From Deltaproteobacteria bacterium UBA2221 (GTDB lineage: Bacteria > Desulfobacterota > Syntrophorhabdia > Syntrophorhabdales > WCHB1-27): DNA of 21,355 nt. Within the stretch, counting starts at the first letter, position 1, and each line of letters opens with the position of its first letter. Positions 1 to 7,799 of the stretch are shown here, in pieces. The notes below the pieces were generated by a model. The model was not told the DNA's origin. It made no database searches and worked only from the letters and a program-made list of their open reading frames with translations. The stretch lies in assembly GCA_002328485.1 (NCBI GenBank), contig DCUF01000056.1, positions 1 to 21,355 on the forward strand, in the 5' to 3' direction. The position numbers and the translations under genes were made by a program.

Positions 1-47
1 GGTGCCACCTGGGTCGTTGCCGCGTTGTCCAAATAGATCTTATTCAT
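1..47 (-). CDS. Cysteine desulfurase, NifS/IscS family (N-terminus only)
   Basis: Only the first 15 codons are in the window; the gene runs off the left edge. They read MNKIYLDNAATTQVA, the conserved N-terminus of NifS/IscS-type PLP-dependent cysteine desulfurases (YLDNAATTPV), which take sulfur from cysteine for Fe-S cluster and other sulfur biosynthesis in the cytoplasm. The start is the ATG on the reverse strand at 45-47, with a short purine stretch (GAAGG) almost touching it, so the ribosome-binding site is poor. A near-consensus promoter lies about 40 bp upstream and an insertion sequence lies beyond that. NifS, IscS and other class V aminotransferase-fold desulfurases cannot be told apart from this fragment. 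Confidence 0.8.
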   Translation of the reverse strand, partial: MNKIYLDNAATTQVA

Positions 48-88
48 GCCTTCACAGGTAACATTAAAGGGGTTTTCCGGATCAAACT

Positions 89-117
89 ACTATAGTATGC
101 AGGCTCCTTCTTGTCAA
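89..117 (-). promoter_or_regulatory. Sigma-70 promoter of the cysteine desulfurase gene
   Basis: On the reverse strand TTGACA (112-117) is followed after exactly 17 bases by TATAGT (89-94), matching the consensus at 11 of 12 positions. It points at the desulfurase start and would give a leader of about 35 nt. The IS end at 135 is 17 bp upstream of the -35 box, so the core promoter survived the insertion, but any activator or operator site further upstream would have been displaced. Confidence 0.75.
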
Positions 118-134
118 TGAACGCCACCAGTGAA

Positions 135-147
135 CAGCAATTCCCGG
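135..147. repeat. Left terminal inverted repeat of the IS
   Basis: CAGCAATTCCCGG, the exact inverted copy of 1789-1801. It is at the transposase-distal end of the element. Confidence 0.7.
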
Positions 148-221
148 TGAGCCCTGTTCTTCTCGTTAGACGCGCCGATACTTGGCCCTTCACCGCCCTT
201 TCCGGATGTATCTGCCTGTCA

Positions 222-256
222 CATCTCCCCGACACCTCGCGGACATCGGGGAGATG
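222..256. other. Perfect 11-bp hairpin inside the IS, downstream of the transposase
   Basis: CATCTCCCCGA (222-232) pairs with TCGGGGAGATG (246-256) across a 13-nt loop. It lies inside the IS, between the transposase stop and the left end. No T-tract follows on either strand, so it is not a canonical intrinsic terminator. It could stop or slow transcription, protect mRNA 3' ends, or form structured DNA near the IS end. Confidence 0.6.
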
Positions 257-352
257 AACGAAAGAATGGGGCCGAAAACGGCGCCCGGCACGCACCTCTC
301 CCCAGAGAAGTGACAGAGCGGAGCAATAGAGAGATCATCCTTTTCTCCATGG

Positions 353-1657
353 TCAGCTATACCCGTAGTCAAGGGCGATACGCCCAAGGAGGTCATCCCA
401 GTCGGGAAAGACAATTGCGTGACAGTACACCCGGAGATGATCCCACAAGTTTCTCTTACTCCCCAGGTTTTTCCGCAGCCATTGATAGGTTCGATCAGTA
501 AGTTCGAAAATCTGGTGGAGGAAGAAGGCGAGGAGGTTCAAGAGGAAGAAGTTCATGGAGAGGTTCTTCACTCCATGGCCGTAGTTATGCTCGATATGGT
601 AGCCATGGTTCTTGACGGTGTTGAAGACCTCATTCTCGATCATCCACCGCGATCTTCCTATACGGACCATCTCCTCTATGCACTCATCATCGAGGGGCAG
701 ATCGGTGACCCAACTATTGTGATAGACGGTCTTCTCACCGTCTTTCATCCAGTACTCGAAGTAGTTGACCAATGGGGCGTCCTTGTTGCCGTTCAACGGG
801 ACATCACCTACCCACTCATACACATGGGTCTTCCCCTTTCTGTCTTTGTATTCCATGTGCATGACTTCATTGATTGGACGGAGGCCGTTGACCCATTCCG
901 TAAGTATCTTATGATCATCCGGTTTTGCCACGAGGACGTAGTGGTTACCCAGGGAGCTGATCTCTTTAACCATGGGCTGGTTGCTGTAGAGGCTATCAGC
1001 GACGATGATGAGGGGGAGTTTGGGATGGATCTTTTTGAGCTTCCCGAGAAGCCTTTTCGCCGCGTTCGTTTCACAGTCCTGCTTTTCAGTTCCGTCGGTG
1101 TTGCGTACCTGTTCAGGGCACAGGGGGATAACCTGGGAGCGCTTCGAATGGACTACTGCCGCCTGGACGATCTGGTGGGAGAACTGAAGGGCATCTCCCC
1201 GTTGCTTCTTTACCTTCCGTCGCAGGCAGAAAGGACAGCCGATATGGTAGGAGCTGAAGTATTCTCCCCCATCCACGACACAGAGATAGTACTTACCGAG
1301 CACGCGATACTGTTCGAGATGTTTGCCCCTTTGCAGGAGACGGAAGAAGGTCTTGAAGAGACCCTCGAACACCTCAGGGTCAATCTCATCCATGACGGTT
1401 CTCATCTGCGAGTCGGAAGGGACAGACTTGATGCCCCAGACATTCTTGAGATTGGCGGCAAGTGTAGAAGCTTTTGTGCGTTTCTGAAATTGAAGCAGCG
1501 AGGGGTCCTGAAAGCAAAACATAGCCAGGGCACCCATGCACACGTCCCTTAGCTCATGGTCTATCCTTTCTCGGTCCCGATGATCTTCTATACGAAAGAA
1601 GTGCCTGAGCAGCACATTCCTTATTCCAGGAAATCGCAAATGCAGTGTGGCCCTCAC
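353..1657 (-). CDS. DDE transposase of the IS (IS4-like fold)
   Basis: A 434-residue transposase that would cut and rejoin the ends of the surrounding element. Visible features are an acidic residue in VVDGGEYF (D129), a second in IIVADSLYSNQP (D221), and a C-terminal block RSRWMIENEVFNTVKN with E341/E343, in the order expected of a DDE catalytic triad in DDE_Tnp_1-type proteins. A Cys-x2-Cys motif (CPFC, 141-144) follows the first Asp. The start is GTG at 1657; the protein is full length with no internal stop or frameshift, so the element may still be active. The family assignment (IS4-like, possibly an ISNCY-type group) is from memory of motifs. A 377-codon open frame on the opposite strand is its shadow. 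Confidence 0.88.
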   Translation of the reverse strand: MRATLHLRFPGIRNVLLRHFFRIEDHRDRERIDHELRDVCMGALAMFCFQDPSLLQFQKRTKASTLAANLKNVWGIKSVPSDSQMRTVMDEIDPEVFEGLFKTFFRLLQRGKHLEQYRVLGKYYLCVVDGGEYFSSYHIGCPFCLRRKVKKQRGDALQFSHQIVQAAVVHSKRSQVIPLCPEQVRNTDGTEKQDCETNAAKRLLGKLKKIHPKLPLIIVADSLYSNQPMVKEISSLGNHYVLVAKPDDHKILTEWVNGLRPINEVMHMEYKDRKGKTHVYEWVGDVPLNGNKDAPLVNYFEYWMKDGEKTVYHNSWVTDLPLDDECIEEMVRIGRSRWMIENEVFNTVKNHGYHIEHNYGHGVKNLSMNFFLLNLLAFFLHQIFELTDRTYQWLRKNLGSKRNLWDHLRVYCHAIVFPDWDDLLGRIALDYGYS

Positions 1658-1701
1658 GAAAAAACCATACTACAGCATGAGAAAAAAGTCTAGTCTTCAC
1701 A

Positions 1702-1717
1702 AGTAGCACAAGCTACT
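1702..1717. other. Small hairpin within the IS right end
   Basis: AGTAGC-ACAA-GCTACT is a 6-bp perfect stem with a 4-nt loop, located between the transposase start and the right inverted repeat. On the reverse strand a T-run (CTTTTTTC) follows about 16 bases later, too far for a classic terminator. It may shield transposase expression from outside read-through. Confidence 0.3.
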
Positions 1718-1788
1718 CCTTGCCTCATCGCGAAAAAGAATCTCAAACAATCATGTAACGACCTGTTGTTCCTGTCGATAAATTGTGG

Positions 1789-1801
1789 CCGGGAATTGCT
1801 G
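1789..1801. repeat. Right terminal inverted repeat of the IS
   Basis: CCGGGAATTGCTG, the reverse complement of 135-147. It lies about 130 bp upstream of the transposase start, leaving room for the transposase promoter. Confidence 0.7.
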
Positions 1802-1882
1802 CGACCCATCGGGTTGCGATTGGTCTCTCATGGCCCAATTGACATTTGTACAAAAAAGCTAACCGGCCGCCTCATATCTTTC

Positions 1883-3169
1883 TTAGTGTTTGAAGAGTCG
1901 CTGCCCGGTAAATACCATGGTGACATTGGATTCATTGCAGGCCTCAATCACCTCAAAATCCCTCTCTGATCCACCGGGCTGTATAACGCCGGTTGCTCCT
2001 TCCTTAATGGCCGCGTCAACCCCGTCCCTGAAGGGGAAGAAACCGTCGGAGACCACAACGGACCCAACGAGCCCGGCTTTCTGCGCTCTGGTCTGCTCAT
2101 CCAGTTCCCTCAAGTCCTCGATATTACGCAGCCCCCTCTCGGCCTCCAATTTAAAGATGGCGTAGGGAACACCAAATTTCTTGAAAACCAAAGCATCCAT
2201 GAACTTGGTATAGGCCTTGAAGGTGGCGATCTCCACAACGCCTACCCGGTCCTGCTCACCCGTCCCAATGGCTACCGTCGCCTCATCCTTGATAAAAAGG
2301 GCCGAGTTGGAGCTGACACCGGACTCCACATACCACCCGAACAGCATGTCTCGGAGCTCCTTTTCCGTAGGCGCTCTGTTGATCCTGTAAGGCTGCCCCT
2401 TATACGTTGCCTCGGCCGGCCTTAGATCGTCTTTGGTCTTGATGGTAAAGGGCTGTGATTCCTGGACGATCAGGCCCCCATCCATGAGGGACTTGAAATC
2501 GATGATTCTCTTGCTTTTGAATTGCTGAAGCCTTTCGATCTCTTTGATCTGAAGGATCCGCAGGTTTTTCCATTTCTTGAGGATGTCAAGCGCGGGCCCC
2601 TCGAAATCAGGGGCGCATACAACCTCGAAATAGTAGGGGACCATGGCTTTGGCCGTCTCCACATCAACCGGCCTCGTGAATATCACCGCCCCTCCAAAAG
2701 CGGCGATTCTGTCGCACCAAAAAGCCTTTTCGAAAGCATCCGCCGATGTCGCACCGTAAGCGGCGCCGCACGGATTGTTGTGCTTCATAATGGCGCATGC
2801 AGGTTTCTCCCCAAGGAGTCGAAGGATGTTGAGACCGTTATCCACATCGGTCAAGTTGATCTTGCCCGGGTGCTTTCCAACCTGGAGCTGATCCTGTGCG
2901 GTGATCTTGCTGACCAGTCCGTTTTCAAAGGCAAAAAACCGAACGTCTCCGAGCACGATATTACCGTTGATCAACTCGTAAAGAGCGGCAGGCTGATCAG
3001 GATTTTCGCCGTAGCGTATCCCCCGTTCCACCTCTGTCTGTTCGTCGGCATCAAAGATATTCCAGACCTTCTTCCTGTACTCCAGCACCTGTCCATCAAA
3101 GTCGATCTTGATGGAATCCGGGAACTTGTCTTTCACAACCTTTTTGTACATCTCCTTGATCTCGGCCAT
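1883..3169 (-). CDS. purH: AICAR transformylase, single-domain PurH-type (no IMP cyclohydrolase domain)
   Basis: Transfers a formyl group from 10-formyltetrahydrofolate to AICAR, the penultimate step of purine synthesis. The family signatures are clear: RYGENPDQPAALY near residue 52, the active-site KHNNPCGAA (K129, H130), SNSALFIKD with GTGEQDRVGVVEIA, and the C-terminal block ending QPGGSERDFEVIEACNESNV and TGQRLFKH. Standard bifunctional PurH is about 520 residues with an N-terminal MGS-like IMP cyclohydrolase domain. This protein has 428, and the YGENP motif starts at residue 53, so that domain is absent. Ring closure to IMP must be done by another protein. The start ATG at 3169 follows AAGGAG at good spacing. 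It is 140 bp downstream of transketolase, same strand. Confidence 0.9.
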   Translation of the reverse strand: MAEIKEMYKKVVKDKFPDSIKIDFDGQVLEYRKKVWNIFDADEQTEVERGIRYGENPDQPAALYELINGNIVLGDVRFFAFENGLVSKITAQDQLQVGKHPGKINLTDVDNGLNILRLLGEKPACAIMKHNNPCGAAYGATSADAFEKAFWCDRIAAFGGAVIFTRPVDVETAKAMVPYYFEVVCAPDFEGPALDILKKWKNLRILQIKEIERLQQFKSKRIIDFKSLMDGGLIVQESQPFTIKTKDDLRPAEATYKGQPYRINRAPTEKELRDMLFGWYVESGVSSNSALFIKDEATVAIGTGEQDRVGVVEIATFKAYTKFMDALVFKKFGVPYAIFKLEAERGLRNIEDLRELDEQTRAQKAGLVGSVVVSDGFFPFRDGVDAAIKEGATGVIQPGGSERDFEVIEACNESNVTMVFTGQRLFKH

Positions 3170-3309
3170 GCTCGCTCCTTCGATTAATGATATTCGATCG
3201 CCAAAAGAATCGTTATGGTGTCGCTACACTCAAAGTTATGGGGTAATGCTAAGTGCCCTAAATCCCTCTACCTGATGACGTCTGGCTCAGTTCCCTCGGT
3301 AACGTCTCC

Positions 3310-5199
3310 TTACTTCAAAATGCCGAGCAGTGTCTCCGCCACTGCATCGACGTCCAGCCCCTCGGCCCGGAGAAGTTCCTCCGTGTCCCCGGACAGACCG
3401 TAACGTTTCACACCAAAGCTCATCACCCTCCCTGTATAATGCATGTTGAGAAGGGAATAGGCTATCTGCGGGCCTATGCCCGTCGCCACATTATGGTCTT
3501 CGTAGGTACAGATGAAGGGGACATTGATCAGGGATCTAATTACATCATCATCCGTCTCGTTCACACAGGGCATGTTGACAACCGCCACGTCCACGCCGGA
3601 TCTGGACAGGAGGTCACGGATCTGAAGGGCCCGGCTCAGCATGCAGCCATAGCTGATAATCGCAGCGTCCCTACCCTGTCGCACAACTTCCATCTTTCCA
3701 TAGGCAAAGGAGTACCCATTGGAGAAAAAGGCTCTCCCATCCTCATGGCAGATGACCGGCCCCTTGGACCTTCCCATCCCTATAAGAAAGTTCCCCTGTT
3801 CGCTGGCCGCAAAACGCACGACCCGGTCGGTTTGGTTGACGTCGGCCGGCATGATGGTCCGCATGTTGTGCAGGTTCCTGGCAAGGGCCGCATAGTCAAC
3901 ACACTGATGGGTCTTGCCATCCTGCCCAACGTCCAGCCCGAGATGGGTGACCACAAGCTTTAAATTAGCGCGGTTTATGTCGTTCAGCCGATGTTGGTTA
4001 TAGGTTTCATCAATCCCGAAGGCACCGAAGTCGGCAAAAAAAGTGAGCACCCCCATGGTAGAGAGGACGCCCGAAACCGTGGCCGTATTATGCTCCTGAA
4101 CGCCGCCCTCGAAGAAACACTCCGGAAACGCCGCGGCAAAGTCCGAGGTCTTCACAGAGCTCGCAAGATCACAATCGAAGACTGCGACGGGCCGCCCAAA
4201 GGGGATATTTCTCGCGCCCAAATCCTTCAACGCCTTTCCGAACGCCGTCCTGTTATCGAGTCCGTCTGCATCGGAGTAAGTGAAAGCCTGGCCTGGATCG
4301 ATGGTGATCGATCGGGCATCCGACGACGGTTGCCATCCCCAAATACCCTTTCTCTTTTCACGATAGGCGGACAGATCGTCTTCGAATCCTAATGCTTCAA
4401 CAGCCTTGCTGTATTCGCTGTCGTTGAGTGCCCTGCCATGATACTCCTCTTTGCCTTCCATAAAGGGGACACCCTTGCCTATGATCGTGTTGGCAACGAC
4501 GCACGTGGGCCTAGGGGTCTTCCGAGCCCGTCTCAGTGCTGTGTAGATCTCGCTGTGATTGTGTCCGTCTATCTCTATCACGTCCCAACCATCGGCCAAA
4601 TAGTCTTCGATGATGCGAACAGGCATGACCTTATTGACGTTCCCGCCTATCTGAATCTTGTTATAATCGATCACCACCGTAATATTGGCAAGGCCGAACT
4701 TGCTCGCAAAGCGACGTGCCTCCGCCACTTGACCCTTGGCTTGTTCGCCATCACTCATCAAGACGTAAACGTGAAAATCCTCTTTATCTATGGTAGCCCG
4801 CAAGGCAAAACCGCAACCGGCCGAGAGGCCCTGCCCAAGATTCCCGGTGGACCAGTCGATATACGGAATGCCTCGAACAACATGACCTTCGTAAGGGCTC
4901 CCGGCTTTTCGAAAAAAGGCGACAACCTCGTCGACCGGCAAATGGCCCAACCGGGCCAGGGCTGAATAGACCCCGGGAGAGGTGTGGCCGTGGCTCACAA
5001 CAATCCTGTCCCTCTTATCGCCACTTAGATCGGCATAGGAAAATACAACCAGATAGATGTCGAGCGACGACATCGATCCACCCGGGTGGCCCGACCCGGC
5101 AATTTTTGTCATTTTCAGAATATCGCCCTTTGCCTGTTTCGAAAATTCCCTCAGGCGACCGAGTTCATCCTCAGTCAGTTCTTCTCTGTCGAACGGCAT
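3310..5199 (-). CDS. tkt: Transketolase
   Basis: Thiamine-diphosphate enzyme moving two-carbon ketol units between sugar phosphates in the non-oxidative pentose phosphate pathway. All three domains are in one 629-residue chain (E. coli enzyme: about 660). Landmarks are the N-terminal IAGSGHPGGSMS with H38, SHGHTSP, the TPP/metal-binding stretch from MSDGEQ to IDYNKIQIGG, the Glu of GGVQEHN that activates the cofactor, and TFFADFGAFGIDETYNQHR in the pyrimidine domain. The start ATG follows a strong AGGAGG. It is the upstream partner of the AICAR transformylase gene. The two are linked metabolically only through ribose-5-phosphate/PRPP supply, and the 140-bp gap leaves room for a separate promoter. 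Confidence 0.95.
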   Translation of the reverse strand: MPFDREELTEDELGRLREFSKQAKGDILKMTKIAGSGHPGGSMSSLDIYLVVFSYADLSGDKRDRIVVSHGHTSPGVYSALARLGHLPVDEVVAFFRKAGSPYEGHVVRGIPYIDWSTGNLGQGLSAGCGFALRATIDKEDFHVYVLMSDGEQAKGQVAEARRFASKFGLANITVVIDYNKIQIGGNVNKVMPVRIIEDYLADGWDVIEIDGHNHSEIYTALRRARKTPRPTCVVANTIIGKGVPFMEGKEEYHGRALNDSEYSKAVEALGFEDDLSAYREKRKGIWGWQPSSDARSITIDPGQAFTYSDADGLDNRTAFGKALKDLGARNIPFGRPVAVFDCDLASSVKTSDFAAAFPECFFEGGVQEHNTATVSGVLSTMGVLTFFADFGAFGIDETYNQHRLNDINRANLKLVVTHLGLDVGQDGKTHQCVDYAALARNLHNMRTIMPADVNQTDRVVRFAASEQGNFLIGMGRSKGPVICHEDGRAFFSNGYSFAYGKMEVVRQGRDAAIISYGCMLSRALQIRDLLSRSGVDVAVVNMPCVNETDDDVIRSLINVPFICTYEDHNVATGIGPQIAYSLLNMHYTGRVMSFGVKRYGLSGDTEELLRAEGLDVDAVAETLLGILK

Positions 5200-5231
5200 G
5201 ATTCTCCCTCCTGTTTAGATGCAAAGGTGCA

Positions 5232-5256
5232 AATGGCAAATAGCGAAATGGCAAAT
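5232..5256. repeat. Imperfect AAATGGCAAAT repeats ahead of transketolase
   Basis: The 11-mer AAATGGCAAAT occurs twice about 15 bp apart in the 175-bp gap between endonuclease III and transketolase. A short inverted repeat GATGCA-GGG-TGCATC (about 5293-5307) follows. The gap is otherwise low in complexity. No clear terminator or consensus promoter is visible in it. Confidence 0.4.
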
Positions 5257-5369
5257 CAAGCCAATAAGGTGTGCGGAGTTAGGTGCAAGACGATGCAGGG
5301 TGCATCCATCACAGTTTTTGAGCCCTTCACCCTTTGCCTCGCACTTCTGACTGCCTTTCCTTGAACCAG

Positions 5370-5401
5370 TTTTACTATTTTACTATTTTGCTATTTTGCT
5401 G
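5370..5401. repeat. Four-copy 8-bp tandem repeat at the 3' end of the endonuclease III gene
   Basis: Four consecutive octamers TTTTACTA, TTTTACTA, TTTTGCTA, TTTTGCTG. The array contains the stop codon (5375-5377) and last codons of the nth-type gene, so its final residues QQNSKIVK are encoded by the repeat. Because 8 is not a multiple of 3, a gain or loss of one unit would change the reading frame of the tail. Confidence 0.8.
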
Positions 5402-6028
5402 TACTTCCGACAGCCAATAATTACAGTCTTCTCTCAGAAGACAATCAAGACAGCGGGGCTTCCGGGCAACGCAGACGTAACGTCCGTGCAGTATAAGGAG
5501 GAGGGAAAAATCAGTCCACTGAACCTGGGGAACGATCCTCTTCAAATCCTCCTCGATCTCTTCAGCCTCGTCACTTTTCGTCAAACCGACCCTTTTTGCC
5601 ACCCTCATCACATGCGTTTCTACGATCATCGCCGGTCTTCCAAAGGCAACGCCAATAATCATGTTTGCCGTCTTCCGGCCAATGCCTCTCACGGACGTAA
5701 GGAGATCGATATCATCGGGCACCCTGCCTCCGAAACGGCTCTCAATGTCCGACGCAAAATTCTTCAAGCTTTTTGCCTTATTCCGGTAGAAACCTGTTGG
5801 TCTGACCTGTTCCTCGAGCTCTCCCTGCTCGGCGTTTGTGTAGTCCTTCGCCGATCTATATCGTCTAAACAGCTGTTCTGTTACCTGATTTACCCTCTGG
5901 TCCGTGCACTGGGCGGAGAGTATGGCCGCCACCGTTAATTCAAGAGGATTAGAAAAATTGAGCTCGATGCGCGGGTTGCCGTGCATCTCCCTCAATTTTT
6001 TAAGAACAGACAGCGTGTCTTTTGACAT
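5375..6028 (-). CDS. nth: Endonuclease III (DNA glycosylase/AP lyase)
   Basis: Base-excision repair enzyme removing oxidised pyrimidines and cutting abasic sites. It is 217 residues long and collinear with E. coli Nth: ELNFSNPLELTVAAILSAQCTD, the helix-hairpin-helix SVRGIGRKTANMI with catalytic Lys119, and a C-terminal 4Fe-4S loop with Cys186, 193, 196 and 202 in the exact C-x6-C-x2-C-x5-C spacing. Oddity: the position of the essential Asp (E. coli D138, VDTHIFRV) is Glu137 here (VETHVMRV, codon GAA). The start ATG overlaps the end of polX by 29 bp and has AAAGGA at good spacing, so the two are co-transcribed and probably translationally coupled. The last residues come from a tandem DNA repeat. 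Confidence 0.93.
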   Translation of the reverse strand: MSKDTLSVLKKLREMHGNPRIELNFSNPLELTVAAILSAQCTDQRVNQVTEQLFRRYRSAKDYTNAEQGELEEQVRPTGFYRNKAKSLKNFASDIESRFGGRVPDDIDLLTSVRGIGRKTANMIIGVAFGRPAMIVETHVMRVAKRVGLTKSDEAEEIEEDLKRIVPQVQWTDFSLLLILHGRYVCVARKPRCLDCLLREDCNYWLSEVQQNSKIVK

Positions 6029-7742
6029 TCTTTATCCTTTCAAATATCGCCTTAACCTCCTCAACGTTTCGTGTGTTGAGCACGTCCTTTCTCTCCTGCC
6101 AGCCCTTTCGGGCAATCCCTACTCCATAGAAGAGATCCGAAAGGTCTTTTGTGGCATGAGCATCGGGATTGATGGAACACATTACTCCTTTCTCCCGGGC
6201 ATATTTCAGATAACGCCAGTCAACATCCAGGCGGTACATGCTGGCATTCAGCTCGATAATCACGTTGTTCTGGGCCGACTGGTCGATCACCTTTATCATG
6301 TCCACCTGATAGCCATCTCTCGCAAGGAGGAGCCTACCCGTGGGATGACCAAACATGGTTATGAAAGGGTTCATCATGGCTTGCTCGATTCGTCTCTCCA
6401 TGTCCTCCTTCGCCATGCCAAAGGAGGAATGGATGGAACCGATCACAAAGTCGAAGCCTTCCAGAATCTTCTCATCATAGTCCAGACTTCCATCCGGCAG
6501 AATGTCGCTTTCGATTCCTTTAAAGATATGGAGATTCTCACCGCGCGCGTTGAATCTGTCTATCTCGTCCCATTGCCGCAGGACATCATCGACCTTTAAC
6601 CCACCTGCATAAAAGGCGCTTCGGCTGTGGTCCGATATTCCCACATAGGTTAGGCCAAGCTGTCGCGCCGCGTCGGCTATTTCCTCTATACTGTCGCGGC
6701 CATCGCTATAGGCGCTATGAACGTGGAAGAGACCTTGAATATCCTCTGGCCGGACCAGATCAGGCACTCTGCCATTCTCAGCCGCCTCTATCTCTCCCAT
6801 GTCTTCTCTCAGCTCGGGGGGGATAAATGAAAGGCCAAGCGCCCCATAGACCGAAACCTCGTCCGCACAAGGTAAAGCCTCTTCATCCTCGAAAAGTCCG
6901 TATTCATTGAGCTTCAGCCCTTTCCTCTTGGCTATTCCCCTGAGCTTCACATTATGCTCTTTGCTTCCCGTGAAATAGATGAAGGCACTCGGGAAAGATT
7001 CGGGGCTAACGACCCGTAAATCGGCCTCAATGCCAGCGAACAGACGGCAGGAAGTCTTGGTAGGTCCTTCAGCGATCACCTCTTGGACCTGTGGCATCGA
7101 CCTAAAAAGTTCCGAAACACCTCGCCAATCGGAACTGCTGACCAAAAGGTCGATATCCCGCACGATCTCCTTCTTCCGCCTTAAGCTCCCGCACACCTCC
7201 ACATGCTCAGCGGACACCTCTCCGCGGAATCGTTCTTTAATGGAAAGGGCAAGAGGATATATCTCTCCGAAAAGATATTCCCCTTGATGCCTCTTGAAAA
7301 ACTCGATCCCTTTGAGAATCTTCTCCTGGGTCTTCTCGCCGAAGCCAAAGAGGCTGATAAGACGGTTCTCCTTGCAGGCGTATTCGAGCTCGCCCACATT
7401 TCTGATGTTCAGCTCATCGTAGAGGGACTTGATCTTCCTTGGCCCCAGATTCGGGATTTGCAGCAGCCCGAGTAAAGAAAGGGGAAGCTCCTTCTGCAAC
7501 TCTTCATGGTAAAGGATACCGCCCGTCTCAATGTACTCTTCTATTTTAGCAGAGATCGTCGCTCCGATGCCCTTGATATCCTTCAGGCGTTTTTGTTTGA
7601 CTATCTCGTTTAGATCGTCGCTCAGCGTCGACAATACCTTTGCGGCATTCTGATAGGCCCGAACCTTGAAGGGGTTATCCCCCTTTATTTCAAGGAGAGC
7701 GGCGATCTCGTCCAGAAGCGTAGGAAGGGGCCTTTTTTCCAT
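6000..7742 (-). CDS. polX: DNA polymerase X with C-terminal PHP domain
   Basis: Family X repair polymerase, 580 residues, expected for bacterial PolX with a fused PHP exonuclease. Helix-hairpin-helix elements lie near residues 55-65 and 94-104. The polymerase active site is CGSLRRKKEIVRDIDLL with D196 and D198, and D241 in GIEADLRVV; FTGSKEHN (257-264) is the conserved sugar-selecting region. The PHP domain starts at 338 with HVHSAYSDG (H340, H342), followed by SDH (371-372), E411, IGSIHSSF (H438), FGHPTGR (H466) and NPDAHA (D527, H529), so the metal ligands look complete. Upstream of the ATG there is no Shine-Dalgarno sequence; the promoter at 7748-7777 places the transcript start at or next to it. 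It is followed by nth in the same operon, a coherent base-excision repair pair. Confidence 0.95.
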   Translation of the reverse strand: MEKRPLPTLLDEIAALLEIKGDNPFKVRAYQNAAKVLSTLSDDLNEIVKQKRLKDIKGIGATISAKIEEYIETGGILYHEELQKELPLSLLGLLQIPNLGPRKIKSLYDELNIRNVGELEYACKENRLISLFGFGEKTQEKILKGIEFFKRHQGEYLFGEIYPLALSIKERFRGEVSAEHVEVCGSLRRKKEIVRDIDLLVSSSDWRGVSELFRSMPQVQEVIAEGPTKTSCRLFAGIEADLRVVSPESFPSAFIYFTGSKEHNVKLRGIAKRKGLKLNEYGLFEDEEALPCADEVSVYGALGLSFIPPELREDMGEIEAAENGRVPDLVRPEDIQGLFHVHSAYSDGRDSIEEIADAARQLGLTYVGISDHSRSAFYAGGLKVDDVLRQWDEIDRFNARGENLHIFKGIESDILPDGSLDYDEKILEGFDFVIGSIHSSFGMAKEDMERRIEQAMMNPFITMFGHPTGRLLLARDGYQVDMIKVIDQSAQNNVIIELNASMYRLDVDWRYLKYAREKGVMCSINPDAHATKDLSDLFYGVGIARKGWQERKDVLNTRNVEEVKAIFERIKNVKRHAVCS

Positions 7743-7747
7743 CGCTT

Positions 7748-7777
7748 ATTATCTTATAGCTGTGAAAATGAAGTCAA
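7748..7777 (-). promoter_or_regulatory. Promoter of polX-nth, possibly leaderless
   Basis: Reverse strand: TTGACT (7772-7777), 18-bp spacer, GATAAT (7748-7753). Only five bases separate the -10 box from the polX ATG (7740-7742), so transcription would begin at or within a base or two of the start codon. The absence of any GGAG-like sequence before the ATG agrees with a leaderless message. Confidence 0.5.
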
Positions 7778-7799
7778 CGACCGAGTGCCGAACTACCAC

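Larger units (their letters stand above)
135..1801 (-). mobile_element. Insertion sequence with 13-bp terminal inverted repeats
   Basis: The 13-mer CAGCAATTCCCGG at 135-147 recurs as its exact reverse complement at 1789-1801. The two copies bracket a complete DDE transposase gene, giving an element of 1667 bp. The inverted-repeat match fades directly inside the 13 bp. The flanking bases (up to 134 and from 1802) do not show an obvious target-site duplication. It lies between the AICAR transformylase gene and the cysteine desulfurase gene and interrupts neither. The exact outer ends could differ by a few bases. Confidence 0.75.

Noticed and set aside
48..134. Target-site duplication of the IS
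   Set aside because: The bases next to 135 and 1801 do not match each other at any short length I tried.
419..1552. 377-codon frame on the forward strand
   Set aside because: It is antisense to the DDE transposase, whose motifs are clear. It has no recognisable domain and is a codon-bias shadow.
2522..3187. 221-codon frame on the forward strand
   Set aside because: It is antisense to the AICAR transformylase and has no family features.
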